From positions 1 through 18,664 of the forward strand of contig JAEDFL010000035.1 in NCBI GenBank assembly GCA_016292785.1: DNA of 18,664 nucleotides, read 5' to 3'. Shown in pieces: positions 13,812 through 18,664 of this stretch. The notes under the pieces are model-generated. The model did no database searches and was not told the DNA's origin. It was given only the letters and a program-made list of their open reading frames with translations. The DNA is from Clostridiaceae bacterium (GTDB taxonomy: Bacteria > Bacillota > Clostridia > Oscillospirales > Acutalibacteraceae). The position numbers and the translations under genes were made by a program. The first letter of the stretch is position 1; every line of letters starts with the position of its first letter.

Positions 13812-14735
13812 TTATTTGTTAAATCCTTCAACTTTCATATAATCTTTTGATTTATACTTGATGAATACGGTCAGAGCCGCACCGAACGGTATTGCCAGTA
13901 CGGTCAGGAATTTTCTCGGTGACTCGGAGATGAAGTGCTTGTTTTTCATCAGAATCGAGCTTGAAACATAATGAATACAGTTGCGTATGACGTCTTTCGG
14001 CTGAGGGAAAGCGGTCATATCAAACTTTCTCAGGAATGCAAAGCCCTGCGGATTTCTGAGATACTGACGGTACATATTCGTGCTTGAGCCGTCCGCCATA
14101 TACTCCACCACGCAGACAGGCTCGTTCATTATTATCAGCGTGTAGTGCAAATCGGCAAGGGTGTATTTATACGACAGCGGAACATACTTTTCGCCCGGAA
14201 AAGTGGGATAAGGCGGAAAGCTTTTCATAATATCCGTGCGATAGATAATTTTTTTATCGCCTCTGCCGCCCCTCTGATAGTAGGAATAGAAGGTGGTGTC
14301 AAATCGGTCGGTTTCAAGCTCCTTGCCGATCACCTTGCCGTTGTCAAAAATATCGAGTGCAAGTATTCCCGCATATTTTTCGTCGCCGTATTTTTTCCAG
14401 CAGTTGACGATCTTTTCGACCGCATCATCGGTCATATAGTCGTCGGAGTCAATGCAGGTGTTCAGCTCGGTGTCGATGTTTTCATAGGCGGTGTTATGAG
14501 CCGTGTGCATACCGCCGTTTTCCTTGTAGACATACTTTATCTCAAAGCCGTTGTCAGGCACGGACTGCCATTCTTTGATAAGCTCGGCGGTGTTGTCCGT
14601 TGAGCCGTCGTCAACGACCAGCCAGACAAAGTCCTTTAAGGTCTGACGGCGCAGGCTCTCATAGCATTTGTGAATAGTATATGCACGGTTGTATGCAGGT
14701 GTGAACACGGTAAGAGTTTTCTTTTGCGAGTCCAT
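13812..14735 (-). CDS. Family 2 glycosyltransferase
   Basis: GT-A fold transferase of 307 residues using a nucleotide-sugar donor. Motifs: LTVFTPAYNR at 8-17, VVDDGSTDNT at 40-49, and the DXD-like metal-binding CIDSDDY at 94-100. The C-terminal region (about 280-295) is hydrophobic followed by a lysine-rich tail, suggesting attachment to the inner face of the membrane. Acceptor and donor cannot be read from the sequence; a cell-surface polysaccharide or glycolipid is most usual for such single GT2 genes. Start at 14735 follows GGAGGT at 7 nt. The gene is monocistronic, with the fucO terminator upstream and the folT promoter directly downstream; no terminator of its own is visible. Confidence 0.9.
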   Translation of the reverse strand: MDSQKKTLTVFTPAYNRAYTIHKCYESLRRQTLKDFVWLVVDDGSTDNTAELIKEWQSVPDNGFEIKYVYKENGGMHTAHNTAYENIDTELNTCIDSDDYMTDDAVEKIVNCWKKYGDEKYAGILALDIFDNGKVIGKELETDRFDTTFYSYYQRGGRGDKKIIYRTDIMKSFPPYPTFPGEKYVPLSYKYTLADLHYTLIIMNEPVCVVEYMADGSSTNMYRQYLRNPQGFAFLRKFDMTAFPQPKDVIRNCIHYVSSSILMKNKHFISESPRKFLTVLAIPFGAALTVFIKYKSKDYMKVEGFNK

Positions 14736-14775
14736 AGTACGACCTCCGAAGCTTTTCAGACTTCCCCTGTTGTAT

Positions 14776-14806
14776 AAAAAAACCGCCGGGCAAAACCCGA
14801 CGGTTT
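14776..14806 (-). terminator. Rho-independent terminator between fucO and the GT2 gene
   Basis: Eleven-base-pair stem (14780-14790 with 14796-14806; one position is G-U on the minus strand), 5-nt loop, followed on the minus strand by a T-run of seven. It ends the fucO transcript, but a promoter-like sequence (14820-14848) lies upstream of it. Confidence 0.9.
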
Positions 14807-14819
14807 AAACCTTGATTTA

Positions 14820-14848
14820 ATTATACAATCAAATAAGCTTTTTGTAAA
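14820..14848 (-). promoter_or_regulatory. Promoter-like sequence at the end of fucO, upstream of the GT2 terminator
   Basis: On the minus strand TTTACA (14843-14848) and TATAAT (14820-14825) are 17 bp apart, overlapping the last fucO codons. A transcript from here would meet the 14780-14806 terminator after only about 40 nt, before reaching the GT2 gene. Confidence 0.55.
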
Positions 14849-15974
14849 GAGCCGTAATTTCTTCAACGCTTGTATCCTTCGGGTTGCCCGGACGGCAAGC
14901 GTCGTCATAAGCGGACTGAGCAAGGAACGGGATATCCTCTTCCTTAACGATCTCCTTGAGATCTGCCGGGATTCCTACATCCTCGGAAAGCTGTCTTACC
15001 GCTTCAACAGCCGCCTTGCGAGCGTCCTCGATGCTCATGCTCTCCGTACCCTCAACGCCCATTGCCTTTGCAATGTCACGGTACTTGTCGCCCGTTGCAG
15101 GAGCGTTGTACTCCATAACGGTCGGGAGAAGGATTGCGTTTGCAACGCCGTGCGGTGTGTCGTAAAGTGCGCCGAGCGGATGAGCCATTGAGTGAACGAT
15201 ACCGAGACCTACATTCGAGAAGCCCATACCTGCAACATACTGACCGAGAGCCATTCCCTCTCTGCCCTCTGCGGTGTTCTCAACAGCACCGCGGAGATTT
15301 TTGGCTATGATCTCGATAGCCTTGATGTGGAACATATCGGAAAGCTCCCATGCGCCCTTGGTGATGTAACCCTCGATAGCGTGGGTAAGAGCGTCCATAC
15401 CTGTTGCGGCGGTAAGTCCCTTGGGCATTGACGACATCATATCGGGATCGACAACAGCAACAACAGGAATGTCATGCACATCAACGCATACCATCTTGCG
15501 GTTTTTCTCAGCGTCGGTGATAACATAGTTTATTGTAACCTCGGCGGCTGTACCTGCCGTTGTCGGAACAGCGATAATGGGAACGCACTTGTTCTTTGTC
15601 GGAGCAACGCCCTCAAGAGAACGGACATCTGCAAACTCAGGGTTTGCAATGATGATGCCAACTGCCTTTGCGGTATCCATTGATGAGCCGCCGCCGATTG
15701 CAACGATGCAGTCTGCGCCGCAAGCCTTGAATTTCTCAACGCCTGCCTGAACATTCTGGATAGTCGGGTTCGGTTTGATATCGGTAAACAATTCATATGC
15801 GATGCCTGCATTATCAAGAACGTCGGTAACCTTCTTCGATACGCCGAATTTTACAAGATCGGGATCGGAAGCAACCATTACCTTGCCAAAGCCTCTGCTC
15901 TTGATTTCATCGGGAATTGCATTGATTGCGCCTGCGCCGTGGTAAGAAGTTTCGTTAAGTACAAATCTGTTCAA
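14829..15974 (-). CDS. fucO: Iron-dependent lactaldehyde reductase / 1,2-propanediol oxidoreductase
   Basis: Group III iron-containing alcohol dehydrogenase, very close to E. coli FucO along its whole length (381 residues). It reduces L-lactaldehyde from fucose or rhamnose breakdown to propanediol with NADH, or may act on similar short aldehydes. Visible: GGGSSMDTAKA (94-104, NAD binding), PTTAGTAAEVTINYVITD (137-154), and metal ligands D194, H198, H261 and H275 within TGMDALTHAIEGY and VHSMAHPLGALYDTPHG. The start codon is TTG at 15974, supported by AAGGAGAG 7 nt upstream and by alignment of MNRFVLNET with family N-termini. No fucose or rhamnose catabolic genes are nearby. A cre-like operator overlaps the start of transcription. 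Confidence 0.92.
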   Translation of the reverse strand: MNRFVLNETSYHGAGAINAIPDEIKSRGFGKVMVASDPDLVKFGVSKKVTDVLDNAGIAYELFTDIKPNPTIQNVQAGVEKFKACGADCIVAIGGGSSMDTAKAVGIIIANPEFADVRSLEGVAPTKNKCVPIIAVPTTAGTAAEVTINYVITDAEKNRKMVCVDVHDIPVVAVVDPDMMSSMPKGLTAATGMDALTHAIEGYITKGAWELSDMFHIKAIEIIAKNLRGAVENTAEGREGMALGQYVAGMGFSNVGLGIVHSMAHPLGALYDTPHGVANAILLPTVMEYNAPATGDKYRDIAKAMGVEGTESMSIEDARKAAVEAVRQLSEDVGIPADLKEIVKEEDIPFLAQSAYDDACRPGNPKDTSVEEITALYKKLI

Positions 15975-16043
15975 AATAACACTCTCCTTAATTGCCGCCG
16001 AGATAAGCGGTCTTTTGTCTTTTTAGCCGAGAAACGTCCGAAA

Positions 16044-16059
16044 ATGAAAACGTTTACTC
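16044..16059 (+). promoter_or_regulatory. Candidate cre / LacI-family operator in the fucO leader
   Basis: ATGAAAACGTTTACTC matches the CcpA-box pattern WTGNAANCGNWNNCAW at 14 of 16 positions, with an AAACGTTT core. It lies just downstream of the fucO -10 element, where a bound repressor would block initiation. Carbon catabolite control is the likeliest reading; a local LacI-family regulator is the alternative. Confidence 0.5.
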
Positions 16060-16067
16060 TACTCTCA

Positions 16068-16095
16068 ATTATATTATATACTCAAATCTTGCGAA
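16068..16095 (-). promoter_or_regulatory. Candidate fucO promoter
   Basis: On the minus strand TTCGCA (16090-16095) and TATAAT (16068-16073) are 16 bp apart; a second overlapping TATAAT lies at 16073-16078. The resulting leader is about 90 nt. Confidence 0.5.
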
Positions 16096-16110
16096 TTTTT
16101 TGGTATTTTT

Positions 16111-16770
16111 TTAACAAAATGTGAACTTTTCGATTTCACGGACAGTCAGTATGCCGCCGTTAACCGTAAAGCGAACATCATATCCCGCAAATCCGAATCC
16201 GTAGATTCTTTCGGGATCGTCCTGATACTGAGGTCTCGGATCAAGCTCAAGCACCTTTATGAGTGCCGCTTGCTTGTTTTCGGGAATTTTCGACTTCAGC
16301 TCATCCGAAAAAACGACCTCTAGCCTTTCGCTCCCGTCCTTTGAAAAACCGCCGACAGCCTCGGGGTGACAGTCGGCATAGGGAACATACGGTTTGATAT
16401 CGACTATCTCGGTGCCGTCCATGAGATCTGCGCCTGAAACGATCAGGTCTGCACCGTCAATTTTTTCAAGCCTGACGCATGAAAGACCGATATTGTTCGG
16501 ACGAAACGGCGAACGGGTTGCGAACACTCCCATTCTTACGTTTCCGCCGAGCTTTGGCGGACGGACGGTCAGCGAGCCGCTGTTTTCGGGAGTATTGAAT
16601 TTCCACAGAAGCCAGAGGTGAGAAAAACCGTCAAGTCCCCTGATCGCATCCGGACTGCGAAACTCAGGCTCAAAGACAACCCTGCCTTTAAGCTCCTCTA
16701 CAAGTCCGCTCTGTCTCGGTATACCGAATTTTGTCGGAAAATCCGTGTGAATGGTTGCTATCTTTTTCAT
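16111..16770 (-). CDS. trmO: tRNA (N6-threonylcarbamoyladenosine37-N6)-methyltransferase TrmO
   Basis: SAM-dependent enzyme of the TsaA/YaeB/VirR family that methylates t6A37 of tRNA-Thr; cytoplasmic. The 219-residue protein aligns along its length with E. coli TrmO: KFGIPRQSGLV (14-24), RGLDGFSHLWLLWKF (45-59), then RPPKLGGNVRMGVFATRSPFRPNNIG, the family signature, VDIKPYVPYAD and LDPRPQYQ near the C-terminus. The frame is open 23 codons upstream into the GH42 gene, but the ATG at 16770 has GGAGAGGG upstream and matches family N-termini. It begins 19 bp after the GH42 stop, so cotranscription is likely. No terminator is apparent after it. Confidence 0.93.
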   Translation of the reverse strand: MKKIATIHTDFPTKFGIPRQSGLVEELKGRVVFEPEFRSPDAIRGLDGFSHLWLLWKFNTPENSGSLTVRPPKLGGNVRMGVFATRSPFRPNNIGLSCVRLEKIDGADLIVSGADLMDGTEIVDIKPYVPYADCHPEAVGGFSKDGSERLEVVFSDELKSKIPENKQAALIKVLELDPRPQYQDDPERIYGFGFAGYDVRFTVNGGILTVREIEKFTFC

Positions 16771-16789
16771 ATCGCCCTCTCCGTTCGGC

Positions 16790-18664
16790 TTATTCCAGAA
16801 CGAGGACTTCGTAAGGCTTGACAAATATCTCTCCTTCAAGAGTTCTGCCGCTGAGAATATCCGTCATCTTCTTTTCAAGAACATACCTTCCGCCCTTGTT
16901 TGCGTATTCGGCAAGGATAAGTCCCTTTCTTTCGCCGCCCTCACGGGGAACAACCATTATATTGCCGTCAGGTGTGCGTGAGCAGTCCACACCTGCTTCG
17001 GCAAGCGCAACGGAGAAAAGCTTTGCGGCGTCCTTAGCCGAGGGGAAGGTTCCGAGAACTATGACTGTTCCCCTGCCGTACTTCTTTTTGATAACGATCG
17101 GCTTGCCGACAAGCTCGCTGTGTCCCTGATTGATATTCACCAATGCGCCCTCCTGCTCGGAGAACACCTGATAATAAACTCCGCCGTCAAAATCTTCGCC
17201 GTCGTTCCAGCTTGATTTAATGTGATTTACCGTGTCGGGAATACCGTAAAGCCACGTTTCACCGATCAGCTTTTCAAGAATGCCGAACGGGCGGTCGCAA
17301 TACTTAGTTCCCGTTTCTCTGCGAACATCGGAAAGAGGGCCGACAACCCAGACTCCTCCATTTTTAACCCATTCCTCAATCCTTTCGGGAAGACCGTTTT
17401 CATCTATTGAAAGCATCATCGGGGAGAAAATGATCTTGTAGCCGTCAAGCGGCTGTACCGTGTCGATAACATCGGGGCGAACTCCGAGATCGACAAGCGG
17501 ACGGTAAAACATCTCATAAACCGTGGGATCATATTCGTATTTTTTTACAACGTGCTGAGTCTGCCAAATGATCCAGTTGAGTGACGAGAAATGGAAGCCG
17601 ACCTGAGTGCTGACCTTTGTTGAGTTCAGGAAATCCGCCGCCTTTGCAAAATCCGCCGCTGTTTTCTTCACCTCGGGAAGAATGTGCTGAGGTCTGCCCG
17701 AAGTGTCCAGCACCGAGCCGTGCATCAGCTCGTGGCCTGCCCAATGGGTGCGCCACAGCCAGTACATATTCGCTTCGCCGCCCAGAGCAAGAGGAAGCCA
17801 CGAATTGATATAGCAGAAGTTTTCGGGCTTTATCGACTGACCGATGCCCGTACTTCCGTTCCAGCAAGTCTGAGTTTCCGTATTCCAGAACGGGCGATCC
17901 TTGATATTTCTGAGATAATCAAACCAGAAGCAAGCGATCTGAATGTTATCGGGATCGTTATAATGATTGAACTGAACAACATCAAGCTTGCTGTTCATCT
18001 CACGGTAGTCCATCGAGGCGAACGGCATAGTGTCCGTACCGACGGGCACAGAAACATATCGGTGGAGAATATCCGCCTGCATATGGATAAAATCAATGTG
18101 ACCGATATTCTGAACCTTACACCATTCCTGCTTGTGATGCGGATTTACCCATGTGTTTGTCGGAAGCGGCAGGTCGTCAAAGCTGTCGTAAGCCTGACTG
18201 AAAAGATTGAGATTCCATTCCTCGTTCAGCCTTTCGACCGTGCCGAATTTTTCTTTCAGATAATCTATAAATTTCTTTTGGCAATGCTCGCAGAAACAGC
18301 CCTCGCCGTATATCTCGTTGTCGCACTGCCAGCCGATTACATTCGGATCGTCGGCAAATTCCTTTGCCATAGCCTCGGTAATTTTTGCACTTGCTTCACG
18401 GTAGGCAGGATTGTTGGAACAGCAATGTCTCCTGCCGCCGTGCTCCGTCCGTGTCCCCGGCTCAAACTCCCTGAGACTGTCGGGGTGCTTGAGGGTAAAC
18501 CACCTCGGCGGAGTTGCCGTCGGCGTGCCGAGAATAACGGCTATGCCTGCCTCTCCGAGCTTGTCAACAACCTTGTGAAGCCAGCCGAACTCGTACTGTC
18601 CCTCTTTCGGCTCCATCTTACGCCATGCAAATTCGGCAACACGGGCGGCGTTTATACCTGCCTG
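16790..18664 (-). CDS. GH42 beta-galactosidase, N-terminus beyond the window
   Basis: Retaining glycoside hydrolase family 42, cleaving beta-galactosides, usually short plant or milk oligosaccharides inside the cell. About 624 residues are visible; the frame stays open to the right edge, starting QAGINAARVAEFAWRKMEP, which is normal internal GH42 sequence, so the true start lies outside. Motifs: GTPTATPPRWF, WQCDNEIYG with the acid/base Glu, and PFWNTETQ with the probable nucleophile Glu. The cysteines in RHCCSN and GCFCEHC match the zinc cluster of many GH42 enzymes. The trimerisation-like middle domain with VWVVGPLSDVR and a small C-terminal beta domain follow. No information on export, as the N-terminus is missing. 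trmO follows 19 bp downstream. Confidence 0.93.
   Translation of the reverse strand, partial: QAGINAARVAEFAWRKMEPKEGQYEFGWLHKVVDKLGEAGIAVILGTPTATPPRWFTLKHPDSLREFEPGTRTEHGGRRHCCSNNPAYREASAKITEAMAKEFADDPNVIGWQCDNEIYGEGCFCEHCQKKFIDYLKEKFGTVERLNEEWNLNLFSQAYDSFDDLPLPTNTWVNPHHKQEWCKVQNIGHIDFIHMQADILHRYVSVPVGTDTMPFASMDYREMNSKLDVVQFNHYNDPDNIQIACFWFDYLRNIKDRPFWNTETQTCWNGSTGIGQSIKPENFCYINSWLPLALGGEANMYWLWRTHWAGHELMHGSVLDTSGRPQHILPEVKKTAADFAKAADFLNSTKVSTQVGFHFSSLNWIIWQTQHVVKKYEYDPTVYEMFYRPLVDLGVRPDVIDTVQPLDGYKIIFSPMMLSIDENGLPERIEEWVKNGGVWVVGPLSDVRRETGTKYCDRPFGILEKLIGETWLYGIPDTVNHIKSSWNDGEDFDGGVYYQVFSEQEGALVNINQGHSELVGKPIVIKKKYGRGTVIVLGTFPSAKDAAKLFSVALAEAGVDCSRTPDGNIMVVPREGGERKGLILAEYANKGGRYVLEKKMTDILSGRTLEGEIFVKPYEVLVLE

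Noticed and set aside
1..18664. Mobile elements, CRISPR arrays, tRNA/rRNA genes, phage or defence islands
   Set aside because: No transposase or integrase genes, no regularly spaced direct repeats, and no tRNA-like cloverleaf or rRNA sequence recognised by eye; gene content is ordinary chromosomal.

Overview
The window looks like core chromosome of a low-to-mid GC Gram-positive gut or rumen Clostridia, most likely Oscillospiraceae/Ruminococcaceae. Supporting signs are strong AAGGAG-type ribosome binding sites, sigmaA-like promoters, a tetrahydrofolate riboswitch in front of an ECF folate S component, several leaderless (cytoplasmic) glycoside hydrolases and a FucO-type alcohol dehydrogenase. 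The taxonomic call is inference. I see no mobile element, CRISPR array, tRNA or rRNA.

Layout, almost all on the minus strand. Positions 1-1571 hold the conserved pyrH-frr-uppS block (uppS runs off the left edge). Next come a small membrane protein of the 'small multidrug export' family coupled to a Nudix protein with a pyrophosphatase-like N-terminal domain (1733-2979), which has its own promoter and a structured leader. Positions 3185-6556 are a two-gene operon: a GH89-like protein, then a GH125 exo-alpha-1,6-mannosidase. A secreted or anchored acidic protein of unknown function follows (6693-7487). Then comes a SEDS glycosyltransferase / class B penicillin-binding protein pair (7690-10544).

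The only plus-strand block is 10667-13030. It is transcribed from a promoter placed back-to-back with that of the SEDS-PBP operon and encodes a sirtuin, a NimA-like flavin-binding protein and an exported-looking DUF2804 protein, tightly coupled. It ends at a bidirectional terminator facing the riboswitch-controlled folT (13096-13620). Further right, all on minus, are a GT2 glycosyltransferase, fucO, trmO and a GH42 beta-galactosidase (truncated at the right edge).

How the genes fit together: the GH125/GH89-like pair, GH42 and FucO suggest intracellular processing of host- or plant-derived oligosaccharides and disposal of the resulting lactaldehyde or aldehydes. SEDS-PBP, UppS and possibly the GT2 enzyme belong to the cell envelope. 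The points most worth following are the sirtuin/flavoprotein/exported DUF2804 operon, the GH89-like protein that appears to lack the family's catalytic residues, the pyrophosphatase-like/Nudix fusion, the complete mechanism readable in the THF riboswitch, and a terminator lying between a consensus-like promoter and the GT2 gene.
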